The position numbers and the translations under genes are program-made. A stretch of DNA of 64,000 bases from Tetraselmis striata (lineage: Eukaryota; Chlorophyta; Chlorodendrophyceae; Chlorodendrales; Chlorodendraceae): contig VCJN01003079.1 in assembly GCA_006384855.1 (NCBI GenBank), positions 62,001 to 126,000 on the forward strand, in the 5' to 3' direction. This document shows, one piece after another, positions 23,016 through 33,117 of this stretch. The notes beneath the pieces were generated by a model, which worked only from the letters and a program-made list of their open reading frames with translations, was not told the origin of the DNA and did no database searches. Position 1 is the first letter of the stretch. Each line of letters starts with the position of its first letter.

Positions 23016-24748
23016 CCTAAGCAACCTGATCACATGGACAGTCAGAACGAAAGTACTTGCGGAGGGCACCAGAGCGGGGCGTGACCAAACGGCATTGGAC
23101 GCGACAAGCGGCGGACTTCAGGATACCATTGGGGACTTGCCCCAGATCCAGGGCGATGACCGTGCAGATGGCAGCGGCAGCGTAGGCGCAGCAGCGGCAA
23201 CGGGTGGGGATCATGAGGGAGCAAGTGATGATTATGAGGATGAAGGCGAGGGGGGCGATGATGCAGGTATTCGCGGCGCAGTGTCTGTGAAGCCTTCCGC
23301 GGGGAAGCGCGTCACAGGCGAGGATTTCCAGCAGGTCGCCGAGCTGCATTTGTCCGATATATTGAAAGGCAAGCTGCGTCACTCTGGTGGAAATCTGCCA
23401 GCCGTGTGCGGTAGGGATGTATTTCTGCATGAAGAGGCATGCTGCCGGATGCCGTCTGCTCATGAGCGTGGTCGTTGCTGCTTCCCGAATCGCAGGGCTT
23501 CAATTTAACGCCTCCTGGGAACGGCTGGTACTAAATCAACGGCACATGGAGCTCCCTGAGAAAGCTCTCCGCCGCGCTCATGTTGCCACAGAGGACAGCC
23601 TTAGGGAGCTGGTCCCAGAGGAGGACCTCACAACGCGATACCCACGGTGGGTGTGCACCCTTTGGTGATGTTACACCCGTTGCAGTGGGGGAATTGTCGT
23701 CACCGCCGGTCGATGCAATGTAGGTGTGCCATTGTGGGCAACTCCGGGATCATGCTGCAGCAGCACGCTGGACTGCTGATAGACAAGTACAATGCTGTCA
23801 TGCGATACAACAATGCTCCGACCCGGGACTTTGAGCAGTAAGTCCCTCCTCTGGTTGGGAGTGCCGTGATTCCCGCTGAGGGCTAGCCTGTGTGGGGTGA
23901 TTGTCGGATGCTGATGTCCTCACCTGTGCGCCTCCTCAGGTATGTTGGATCCCGCACCACCTTCCGGGCGATAAACAATAAGTGGACCCGCAGCTTCACC
24001 CGAGCGCTCGCCAAGGAGGGTAAACACGCCGCGATGAAGCTCATCCCACCGGACTCCAAGCGCGCAACATCTCTGCTTTGCTTTGGGAAGGGAGTGCTCA
24101 AGACATTTGTGACGTTGCGCCGGAGCCTCCCCAAGGATCGACGTGTGTATTACATCGCACCGGAGATCACAGGCAACGCCAAGATGGTCTTCATGGCCAT
24201 GCGGGTGCGCCCTCCCCCCCCCCCCCCCCCCACCCCCGCTGCCGACACGGCATGATGCAGACCACTCGACAGAGCCCTGACCGGGAGTGTTGTTCATACA
24301 CTTTGTAGGCCCGCATGGAGAGGCATGGCTTCGGTCCGTACAGTGGCGGGCACACCATGCCCTCGGGGTTCGAAGGGCTGTTCTTCATGCTGCAGATCTG
24401 CGATGAGCTAGACGTCTATGGCTTTGACCCCCAGACCGATGAAGATGTCAAGTACCACTACTTCGACAACATCAAGGTAGCCCCTCGCTGTCTCGGCAAC
24501 ACATGTGGCGGAGAGAAACGCAGTGTACTAAGGCCCCGATGCGGCGCTGATGTTGTGCCTCGCCCCGCTTGCGCCCCCTGCAGCCGTGGGAGAATGTTCA
24601 TTCCTTTGGATTCTCGTTCGACTTCCTGCGGATCCTGCACCAAGCTGGCCACATCCGGCTGTGCGCACCTCGATACATTACGGACTCAGGCTGCCCACAC
24701 GAGGGGACGAAAGTCAACGAGTTTGCGTCCCTGTGGGGACAGGACTGA
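23016..24748 (+). CDS. GT29-family sialyltransferase-like glycosyltransferase
   Basis: Exons in phase: about 23,016-23,410, 23,496-23,646, 23,724-23,837, 23,940-24,204, 24,309-24,476 and 24,584-24,748 (TGA). Sialylmotif L is RCAIVGNSGIMLQQHAGLLI through VMRYNNAPTRDFE; then YVGSRTTFRAIN; motif S is SGFEGLFFMLQICDELDVYGF with the Cys; near the C-terminus come KYHYFDN and HSFGFSFDFLRILHQAG (the motif III and VS region, with the conserved His). The Glu usual in motif VS is not evident. GT29 enzymes move sialic acid or related acidic sugars (Kdo or Dha have been proposed in plants and algae) from CMP-sugar to glycans in the Golgi. The acidic stem before motif L fits a type II enzyme, but the N-terminal anchor is not found, so the 5' end is unresolved. 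One intron holds a poly-C run. Confidence 0.92.
24214..24231 (+). repeat. Intronic poly-C tract
   Basis: Seventeen or more C in a row, nine bases after the donor CGG|GTGCGC of the GT29 gene, on the sense strand. It is not at the acceptor, so it is not an ordinary polypyrimidine tract. Confidence 0.8.
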
Positions 24749-25333
24749 AAGCGGCGGCGCACAAGGCTATGAGGTGAAGCATGGCATGTACCACTAACAC
24801 GCCGGGGAAGGGCTTTGGTTGCTTTGGGCATATTAGATTTGTATCGATGCGTATTGTATGTACAGCTTGAACGCCGGCGCGCTGCGAGACGAGCGCATGC
24901 GCTCATGGGTCGGCGGAAAGACAGCAATGCACCTACATGTGTGTGCAAATATATGGCCCGGTCAGTACGGCCCAGTAATAAAGAACACATCTTTATGTTT
25001 GATTATATGGGATTAATTTAACTTTAATTACATGCGTGTGCAAATATATGTATGGCCTAGCAACATGGCCCAGCAAATACGGCCCAGGAACGCAAGATCA
25101 ATTTCACAAACAATGGGTAAGTGCATGCTAGCTCAGAAGCTGGGAACGTTTATTCAGGAAGGACTTGGCTTCATGGACGTTGGCTAGCAGCTGTTGTCCT
25201 GGGGGGCGTGCTGGGAGGGCGGAGGCCGCGGGCTGATCCCCCCCACCCCCCCTGCGGAGGCCATGTAGCCGTTCACGCCGAGGCTTGGGTTGACAGGGCC
25301 GGGAAGGGGCGGCGGGCTTGGTGGGGCCGGTAA
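24749..25333. other. Short intergenic region between convergent genes
   Basis: Holds the 3' flanks of the GT29 gene (+) and the DUF3431 gene (-). AT-rich middle; the words atatatggcccggtcagtacggccca and atatgtatggcctagcaacatggccca repeat loosely at about 24,950 and 25,045. No gene seen. Confidence 0.4.
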
Positions 25334-27261
25334 TCACGGCGCCTGGCAGCGAGTGGCATTGGTACCTGCCAGGGGCTGTGCCCGGGACTGCGGCGGTGTG
25401 CAGATGTCGTCGGTCCAGAGCCCGGGCTCGTGGAACACCTTGGGGCGGTCGCGCGCGGGGTTGCCCAGCGCCAGGTGCCACACGTACTCCATGAGGTTCC
25501 AGTAGCAGCCCTGCCGTGGGAGGTGTGCGTCCGCGACGGCGCCGCCCGGCAGGCTGGCCGGCTGGGGGCAGGCCGCGACGTAGTCCAGCGCGCGCTGCCA
25601 GAAGGCGAGCGGCCGCGCCCGGATGCGCTCGCGCGGCACCATGAACTGGGCGCAGCAGGTGGAGGACAGGCAGGGCGTGGGGTGGCCCAGCTCGGGGAGC
25701 GCCGCTGCCAGGGCGTTGCGCAGCACGGCGCCCTTGCCCCATGGCTTGGGCTGGAACATCGAGCACCAGTCCGGCGGGCACTGGCTGCCTGCGGGGCAAT
25801 CGCAAGGGTGGGTGGGGAGTGTGGGGGGGGGGGGGGGGGGGGGGTTGGTCAGCAGGTTTTTTAAACCCTAAAAACACCAAACTTGACCTACGATGATTTA
25901 GGTCCGAATCATCCATGGTAGCCATCTGTTGTTTAGAGAGGGCGCATTCGTTCCTTAATACCAAGTAATGATGCCGATGATGGTGATGGTGTCGTCCGCC
26001 AATACAACCCTGTTGACATGGCAGGTGGAATAGTGGACACCACTCTCAGACATGGCTATAGCGCTGGATCGTTGAGCTTGAAAGATGCCTTCTAGTTAAG
26101 GCAATCCGATGGCTGCAATGCTGTGCCCCTCCCCCTCTCTCTTTCCCTTGGCTATATTAATGCAGATGGCGTTGAGGCAAGGCTTGCCGCAAAGAGGGGG
26201 CGACCTAAAGGCTGGCTAGAGCTCTGGACATGCCATTAGCTGTGACATTGGGCCGCTGTTGTGCGGAAAACGGATAAGCAACAGCATGACAGCAGCCGCG
26301 CCTTCTCTGACGCCGGCATCGCTCAGCGTGATGTAGTAGTCGGCACGGCAGCGCGGCGGCATCGCCCCCACCAGTGCCTCTGCCTTGCCCAGCACCTCCA
26401 CGATGTCCCCGCTCTGGTGCCAGCTGCGCCGGTGGCCATGCACGAAGGCGATATGCTCTGGCAGGTGGTCATAGTACTGCACGATGAAGCGCAGGTAGCG
26501 GCCCGCCTCCCGTTCGCCTGCAGCCGAAATGTGGTTGTACGCAACCGCAGCGTCAAACGCCCTCCAGCTGCGGCTGAGCTGCTTCACCCAGGCCACCTCG
26601 CCTGCGCGCAAACCGGGCGCAAACGAAGGGGTGAGCAGGCATCACATCCTCAGCTGTGGCGCATTACAGATGGAATGTGGCAGATTTCGCAGCATGCAGC
26701 TGGTGTGCGTCATGGCATGGCGCTGTACCAGCCATACTACAAAGGGGCAGGAAGGAGGGGGGGGGGTCACCTGCAGACACCACGACTAGCTTGGCCTTTG
26801 CCAGGACGCTGTGGCTGGACGTGATGACATCGACCCACTTCCTGCATGCTGGCCCATCTGCAGAAAAGAATAACGAGTCCTGTGTGAGATAGTCATGGCT
26901 GGGCGGGAAAGTGCCGCGAAGCCCGCCGGTTGTATTCGCAAAGTCGACGCACGCACCGTCCTGCACGGTTCGTTCAAGGAAACCGACATACATACTGTTC
27001 GATTGGACTCGCGCTGCTCGCCGCAAAGAGGCTCTCACCTTCCGCCACGCAGCTGTAGCTGCGCGGCAACAGTCGGAGCACCTGCCGGTGGAGTCGGGGG
27101 AAGGAGTGCGGCAGCGTGTAGCCCACGCAGAGCAGGTGGATGGCCACCAGAACCGGCAGCAGTGCGAAGGCGCATAGCAGCTGCCGGTGGCGGCGTCGCG
27201 GCTGAGCTGGCCTGCTGGCACGGCTGCTCCCGGGCGGCGGCAAGAGGGCTGGCGCCGACAT
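25334..27261 (-). CDS. DUF3431-family protein with N-terminal membrane anchor
   Basis: Minus-strand exons: 27,039-27,261 (ATG), 26,771-26,857, 26,601 to about 26,312, and about 25,788-25,334 (TGA). The N-terminus is basic (QPRRRHRQ) then hydrophobic (LLCAFALLPVLVAIHLLCVG), a type II signal anchor. The DUF3431 domain starts with KAKLVVVSAG, EVAWVKQL, then REAGRYLRFIVQYYDHLPEH, IAFVHGH and, in the last exon, CCAQFMVPRERIRARPLAFW with CYWNLMEYVWHLALG. The family occurs in fungi and algae and is thought to be glycosyltransferase-like; its reaction is not established. The first two junctions are in phase. The last intron (about 520 nt, with a poly-G run on the plus strand at 25,823-25,844) has an ambiguous donor and could hide another exon. 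It faces the GT29 gene tail to tail. Confidence 0.85.
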
Positions 27262-27748
27262 TCACGGCGCAGCTGTGCTCCCTCGCGGCAGCCCAGTGCG
27301 ACGGCTTAAATCTGGACGGCGACCGCGAAATTACTGGCGTTCGTCTGCCGTCGGCAGCGGGCGCTAACGCCGTCCAGGTGGGCGGGACTCGGGCGCGGAG
27401 ATACGTTAGATAGAGGGGCCTACGATAAAGCTCGTCGGTCGTCGAGTCCACAAGGCACACTTGCTGAGCTGTTGCTGCCATCTGGTGGAAGGTGCGTTGA
27501 ACTACCACTGCGCAGGCTGCGACAGGCTGCGATGTGAAAACTGCGCGAGCTTGGATCGCGTCGCGTGGTCGGTGCGGCGATGTGATCGCCGTCGGGAGTC
27601 GGCTGTCGTCATCACCGTCGTCATCGTGTCGTCATCATCTGGATCCCGCGCGCGCTCGCGCGCTGATGCGGCGCGGTAGATGATGCGCTTGTCCTGCTAT
27701 TATATTTATTTACTGATATGGCGTTTAATATGAATGATATATATGTTA
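27262..27748. other. Upstream region of the DUF3431 gene up to the transposon end
   Basis: Short frames only. GC-rich near the gene, then AT-rich from about 27,680 to the transposon terminus. The promoter of the minus-strand gene should lie here; no motif is recognised. Confidence 0.4.
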
Positions 27749-27833
27749 AGACCCATATGGAAACATGACACATGTGCACATGTGTCGCCACATGTGCACA
27801 TGTGTCATAGGGGGACACATCTGCACATGTGTC
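27749..27833 (+). repeat. Left terminal inverted repeat
   Basis: Starts AGACCCATATGG and includes the first two and a half palindromic units. Complement of the right end with about four mismatches in 85 bp. Confidence 0.85.
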
Positions 27834-28080
27834 ATGTTGCTTTTGACACATGTGCACATGTGTTGCCTCGTGACACATCTGCATATGTGTCAAAATCAAA
27901 ACGACACATATGCACATGTGCTTGCACATGTACACATGTGTCATTTTTCCCGCTGATCACGACACATGTGCACTTGAGGCATGCATGAACAGTATGGCTC
28001 ATGTGCATATGTGTGGCCCGACACGTGACACATGTACACATATGTCATTTTCGAGTGACTGTGGGATAAGACACATATGA
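27767..28080. repeat. Left array of a 20-bp palindrome
   Basis: About ten copies of GACACATGTGCACATGTGTC or close variants, separated by 1-25 bp of unrelated sequence. The unit is its own complement and contains nested palindromes (CACATGTG, TGTGCACA). Units near the terminus are nearly perfect and degrade inwards. Spacing is irregular, unlike a CRISPR or a simple satellite. Confidence 0.85.
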
Positions 28081-28356
28081 ATATATTTTCATTTTCGTCC
28101 GCGGAATTCAAGCGTGGGTTCTAATTTAGAATTATTGAAATATAAATATTCCGGAAGACACAAATTAATTATTTAAGCATGCTGGCCACTCGTTTGATGC
28201 CCTTAAAATGTAAATTAAGGAACTACATAGCAACATCAGCCAGCAATATACAAAAGGATGTCGTCAGCATTTAGACAATGGCAAAGTTAGTGTTGGCAGG
28301 TGTCATATCATTACATTGCCACGCACTTCAGGACATGGACATGGGTCAGAACTTGG

Positions 28357-29150
28357 CTAGTGGAAGCACCCTCGTCGTAAACCATTGCCATTGTGACACC
28401 AGGAGTTGCATTTCCTGCGTGCTTTGCGGCATGCACATACATTGGTTCTGCACGGACCCTTGCAACTACACCTCAACACACCCTGGCCAGCAAATAGGGA
28501 TACAGAAGCCGAAGCATTGCGCACATATATCTGTTTCCAGTTGGCTTTCTCTCGCCATTGTTCAAGCACACCCTGCAGCCCGTGTTGCGCTGGGACACTG
28601 TCACGCACAGGATCAATATCCCCGTGGCCAAAAGTTGGCCTTATGACCCCAGCCTTGGTCGCAAGCCTGAAATGGCCATGCTCATTCACCTGAAACACCA
28701 GTTCAAAGCCATGATATCATTGATATGTCACACACCCAATAAATCAAAACCACAAGCACATAGTACGTAGGCAATGCCATACCAAAAATACATTTACATA
28801 TACATAGGGCGTGTTACCTCGATGGCGATGCACACCAAGCATTGTGCATCTGGCTTGGAGCGGTCGACGCTTGGAATTGGGATACGGACGCCATCGCCAA
28901 CCAATGGTGATGGGCTATGACGTGCAGCCACTCTGGTCCGCATTGCTATGGCTTGCTCGGCCTGAACGTCAGCACACCTAGACCTGATGGCTTGGCGCTC
29001 TGGCGTGTCTGCGACGTCTGGGTCTAACTGGACAGGCCGCTCTTGTGACTCAGAGCGCACCCAGCTGGACGTCAAACACAAACGCCCGAAGAATGCGCGG
29101 CTGAAGGCGCTCGCTACGCTGCCGTCTGCAGCCATCTCCACGGGCACCTC
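28357..29150 (-). CDS. C-terminal part of a Ginger/KRBA2-type integrase protein
   Basis: Two minus-strand exons, about 29,150-28,818 and 28,689-28,357 (TAG), join at GAG|GTAACA and TTTCAG|GTGAAT in phase. The protein reads VGDGVRIPIPSVDRSKPDAQ, then FRLATKAGVI, the barrel-like domain of the family, then GQGVLRCSCKGPCRTNVCAC and RRKCNSWCH, the Cys-rich zinc-binding tail typical of KRBA2-like integrase proteins of transposons. The upstream limit is not fixed because I see no acceptor. It lies wholly within the inverted repeats and is oriented like the N-terminal piece at 31 kb. Confidence 0.7.
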
Positions 29151-29179
29151 CTCCTGTTTCTACACCCAGCACACCACGT

Positions 29180-30420
29180 CGGCGACGCCGCAGCACCTCC
29201 GCCAGCCGCATCCCGTCCTCCACGTCCACGTTCACGCCCTGCCCGGCACCGACACGGAGCGTCAGGCGTTGCGACGTTGAAGAAGCACATGTTATGGCAA
29301 ACATCACATTGCCGCGGCGCAAAAGCAGGAGCCAATGCTGTGCCATCAATGGTGCTTACGGATGGGTGGATACATTATTATTTTCTTTTCATTATTTAAC
29401 ATTCTCATACATATGCTACGGGTGCAGACGCGGTATTGATAACACGGAGAATAGGAACCTGCCTTGCGTGCCACGTCAAATCTAGACGTAACAATAGCGG
29501 GACTATAGGGAGTGCTCTTATATAGCTTGCATAACTTGAGGTTTACAACAAAATCTTATGGGTGAGTTGGCACCCGTACTTCTAATATCAAATATCATAT
29601 TTTATGTCGATATGTTTTTACATCAAGTACGACAGAAAAGCTAACAGCCATGATGGCATGCCGTCAAGCCCTTGCGGCAGAGCGTGCACCGCAAAGGCGA
29701 TGGCGATGCGGACGGCGGCAAGCCCGGGGAAGGGGGCAACCTGGCAGGTGCTACCACCGGAGCAGGTGCACTCTGCGATATCTCCCTGGGTTGCCACGCC
29801 GCCGGCCTCCACGTTACCGCCGCCCAGACGCAGCGCCCCCAATGATAGGCCGCCGCTGGCAACCTGCACCTCCACCTGCGCTCACGCCCCAAGCGCAGAG
29901 TTAGGCAAGCCGCCGTCGGGTCAAGCACAGCGATGAGACGCAGCAACATGCAGGAAACCCCCCCCCCCCCCCCCCCCAACACACCCAAAAGCCCCAAGCA
30001 CAGCTGCCTAGGCTCACTGGAGGGACAGTCACATACTCCCAGGCGGATGCACCACAGCCTTGTACGCTTCGCCACTGAGAGCCACGAGGTCGCTTAGTAC
30101 GCCGCATCCGCTGCGCAAGCTCGGCGCTTGGCCCTGACTGGAACCGCGCACCACGACAAGGATGCGCGCCACCTCTGTCTTCGCGTTCGACCCCCACTCA
30201 TTGGCGCCTGCGGCCCCGGGGGCCGCCGCTGCTTGCAACGTGTCTCGTCGCTCGTCTGCCTGGTGGTCCAGCTGCTGAGCATCGACAGCAGGGTCAGAGC
30301 AGACCAGAAGGGGAGACTGTTGCCAGCTCACAGGAAGGGGGGGCGGGGGGCGGGGGAAGGGGGGGGCGGGGGGGCAGAACGTGCTCATTCTCCGCCTCAG
30401 CCGCCGCCACCGCCAGCCAT
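29180..30420 (-). other. Middle of the transposon, coding pieces not resolved
   Basis: Minus-strand frames at 30,029-30,388, 29,901-30,197 and 29,618-29,875 are protein-like. One ends VALSGEAYKAVVHPPG at a GTATGT donor; another reads LGGGNVEAGGVATQGDIAEC with a CTC and TC pair after it. None shows the D,D-35-E integrase core expected between the two ends of the gene. A poly-C run at about 29,950-29,967 interrupts. Either the core is too diverged to see by eye or this copy has lost it. Confidence 0.4.
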
Positions 30421-30439
30421 ATTGCTTCCTCTTCGGGCG

Positions 30440-30824
30440 TTAGGCTCGCGCAAGGGCCCGACCCTGATGCGGACGGGGGCACTGGCCTCTTGACCAATAC
30501 TTGACCCCCGCCACGAGTGAGAAGTTCGAATTTTCTCGCTGTAAGGGCTGCCTTCTTCCTTTCCTGAAACCATAGCAACAGCGTCGAGGAGGGAAGTAAG
30601 ACCATATCTAAAGCATACCATTGTTCAATTGTGTCAGGGATCATGAGAGATAGAGGAAGGAGACGACGAGAGAGGGCGGCGGGGAGCAGGGGTGGAGATC
30701 GGGGGCATCATAGTCCAAGATCGCGCGAGGCAGGAACGCCATGGTCATATAATATGATCGGTTGGTCGGTATAGGGTGGCGAGGGACAGAGGGACTGCTG
30801 GGAGAACGACAGAGAGCCCGGGGG

Positions 30825-30857
<33 letters not shown>

Positions 30858-31400
30858 TCTAGCCCAGCATCGCAAGGCGAGAGCGCCCTTGGGCAACGTG
30901 GAGTAGGGGCGAGTGGCGGACGGCGGCCGCGGCGGCTCCTCGGCGGCGGCGGCGGCGGCGGGGTGGCGTCGGCGGCTTACCTCCGATCCTACGTCAAGGG
31001 TGTCGTATATGCGCAAGCACTCCAGAGCTTGTGCGTACTCCGACTCGAATAACAGTGTCATGTTCTTCGCTTTGCTGGCCATATACTCCTGGAGCTTGGC
31101 GTTGAAAACCTGCCGATGCAGGTCGACCATGTAGGCAGTGTCCTCAAGAGGCGGCACAGCGTTGGGAGCGGGTGCCCATAGGCCGGCAGCGCCACTGTGC
31201 ACCGGGCGGCCCCCGTGCTGTGCAGCATTGGCGCCATCCGGAGCGATAGCCGCCGCGGCTGGCTGGCCGTCGAGCATGACGTCCCGCAGTCGAGATCGTC
31301 TCGCCGTTTGGGGCCGGCGCTGGAGGGGGGCAAGGGGGCAAGGCGGGCTCGGAGTAAGGGTACTGAGTGCGCGATCCAACCTGTGCACGCGCCATTTTGA
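30440..31400 (-). CDS. N-terminal part of the transposon integrase gene
   Basis: An exon ending at 30,981 (GATCGGAG|GTAAGC) reads LEDTAYMVDLHRQVFNAKLQ and ALECLRIYDTLDVGSE. The next exon starts at 30,563 (TTTCAG|GAAAGG) with ERKKAALTARKFELLTRGGG then QVLVKRP and an acidic helix. Helix, then a KK-x(5)-RKFELLT-type motif ending in LV, matches the N-terminal region that precedes the integrase core in KRBA2-like proteins. The intron between carries a 30-base G run (plus strand, about 30,820-30,855). The start codon is uncertain (one candidate ATG at about 31,395 lies in another frame). Confidence 0.5.
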
Positions 31401-31574
31401 ACTGGCGGGCGAACCGCCGCCCGCGCGCCCGCCGCCCCCGTCAGGCAGCCACCCCTGAACAACTTCCGCCGGCGGTTTATCGCCCCTCCGCAGGGTCGCT
31501 ACTTATCTCGTTTTTCACGGATAAGATACGACCCTGTGCATATGCGTAGAAAGCAGTGGACGCGGGTGACCCAA

Positions 31575-31832
31575 TGCACATGTGTATCGATCAATACGGC
31601 GCATGTTTACATGTGTCGTCATCAGCCGGAAATATGCCCCATGTGGACATGTGACAACACAAATGCACATGTGTCAACTCCGGAGTTGACACAGGTGTAT
31701 ATGTGTCATCGTACAACAAATGTGCACATGTGTCAAAAAACACAATGACACATGTCCACATGTGTTGACACATGTGCAGATGTGTCCCCCGATGACACAT
31801 GTGCACATGTGGCAACACATGTGCACATGTGT
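31575..31832. repeat. Right array of a 20-bp palindrome
   Basis: About ten variants of GACACATGTGCACATGTGTC, most regular next to the terminus. Mirror image of the left array, so that each transposon end carries a run of the same self-complementary unit. Confidence 0.85.
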
Positions 31833-31851
31833 CACGTTTTCATATGGGTCT
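31767..31851 (-). repeat. Right terminal inverted repeat
   Basis: Ends CATATGGGTCT, complement of the left end, followed by TA and then an AT repeat. Confidence 0.85.
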
Positions 31852-31852
31852 T

Positions 31853-31855
<3 letters not shown>

Positions 31856-31929
<74 letters not shown>
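31856..31929. repeat. (TA)n microsatellite
   Basis: About 37 TA units directly outside the right transposon end. A shorter ATATAT run flanks the left end, so the element probably inserted into a TA repeat. Confidence 0.95.
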
Positions 31930-31932
<3 letters not shown>

Positions 31933-32038
31933 TATAATTTGTACTTTATTATTGTATTACAGGAGTTTATTATAAATAATTACATTAGCCAGCTGCAAAA
32001 TTCAAGAAATCCAAACATAAATCCAGAAGAAAATCCAG

Positions 32039-32800
32039 CTACGGGCCATCATAGACGGGAACCGCCATGACAGCCACTGACCAGGCATCGCCACCAGCCA
32101 GCCGCCGCTCCACGCAGTAGGGACGCTCTCCCCAGCACACAATCCCGGGCCACTTCAATAGCCCTAGGCCGAATGTAATGTGAAGGCGCCGACAGGAAAG
32201 GAGCTTCGAAGTAGAAGTCTCGCAGCAAGGAGCGGAAGTGGGGGGGCATAACCCAGAACGGGGCGCCACGGGCGTGCAACAGACGCAGGTCAGCAAACGC
32301 CAGATCCGCCGCCAGCTCGGTCGCGTCCCCTTCCGCCAAACGTAGAACGCAGTTTACTGTCAGATGCCCGTATATAATAATTAATCACGGTGCGATTTCG
32401 CCTTCCCGGAGCGGTGGGCAAAAGGAAGACCCATGAGAGCACCACTTGCAGAGGTCAAAATTCAGGTACCTCTCGTTGGGCTCCGCGTGCTTGTCTGGAC
32501 AGAATTGTAGTGCGGCATTCTGAAAGAAGCCCGTCCTCAATGTACGATCTCTTGCAGCTGGCAATCCCCCCAGGTGCGCGTCGTGGAATGCCGCCATCGC
32601 ATGCCTTGATATGCGCATTGCATATGAAGTGCTTGAGCTGGTGCTATGCATGAAACACGATACCCCGCTGGTCGTAGAAGTCCTCTGCAATGCGCTCCAG
32701 TAGCACAAGATCGGCCCCAACGACAACCTTTACCACATAGAGGGCGAAGGGTGTCGTGATGTTGTCAATCTCCATGATTATGAGCAGCCCCATGAAAGTT
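32039..32800 (-). pseudogene. Unrecognised coding remnants
   Basis: Minus-strand pieces look protein-like: MEIDNITTPFALYVVKVVVG and DLVLLERIAEDFYDQRGIVF near 32.78-32.66 kb, then in the same frame after a TAG HQLKHFICNAHIKACDGGIP, and separately ELAADLAFADLRLLHARGAP at 32.34-32.05 kb. A stop interrupts the first frame and no good splice pair removes it, so this may be a broken host gene, or a gene with exons I cannot place. Family not recognised. Confidence 0.35.
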
Positions 32801-33067
32801 TAGCAGGATATGCTATGCACTGCTCCATCGTTGGGCATGGAGTAGCGATCGGCATCCGTCCGCCCCGCTCCCCGACGTCGCGATAGGTCTACTTAAGAGT
32901 GGACACTGTAGCAGCGACATTGTAATACGGGTAGCGAGCTTACTTTGCATGCACCCTTTTGCCGACACGAACTATACTCACAATTGTCTATCGATATGGC
33001 CATATGTAATCCTTATGTGTGCTTTCTATGCTGGCTAAATACATGGCATCGCCGTCGCCACAACACT

Positions 33068-33117
33068 ACGTCACTACCATACTAACGTCACTACCATATA
33101 TACATACGTCACTACCA
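33068..33117 (+). repeat. Short tandem motif ACGTCACTACCA, three copies
   Basis: Copies start at about 33,068, 33,085 and 33,106, with 17 and 21 bp spacing. In AT-rich non-coding DNA. Confidence 0.6.

Larger units (their letters stand above)
27749..31851 (-). mobile_element. Ginger/KRBA2-type DNA transposon with palindrome-array ends
   Basis: The two ends are inverted copies. Both begin AGACCCATATG after a TA dinucleotide, and about 85 bp match with about four differences (27,749-27,833 against the complement of 31,767-31,851). The flanking TA fits a two-base target duplication, but the site is itself an AT repeat, so the exact duplication is uncertain. Inside, the ends continue as mirror arrays of a 20-bp palindrome. 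The interior codes on the minus strand: an N-terminal piece at 31.4-30.4 kb and a C-terminal Cys-rich tail at 29.1-28.36 kb, both like KRBA2/Ginger integrase proteins. The catalytic core between them was not recognised, so this may be a damaged or non-autonomous copy. The high identity of the two ends suggests recent activity. Confidence 0.75.

Noticed and set aside
23647-23723. Earlier splice acceptor at 23,685 in the GT29 gene
   Set aside because: Would give a 36-39 nt intron and break the RCAIVGNSG motif; the acceptor at 23,723 gives 77 nt and restores it.
25430-25864. Plus-strand frames opposite the DUF3431 exon
   Set aside because: Antisense shadows of a well-supported minus-strand exon.
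27734-28041. Frames made of repeated Thr-His-Val-His-Met-Cys on both strands, here and at 31.5-31.9 kb
   Set aside because: They are translations of the palindromic unit, which gives the same peptide in both directions; no gene is implied.
27767-28080. CRISPR-like array
   Set aside because: Repeats are palindromic, vary among units, have spacers of 1-25 bp, occur in mirror copies at both ends of one element, and the genome is eukaryotic.
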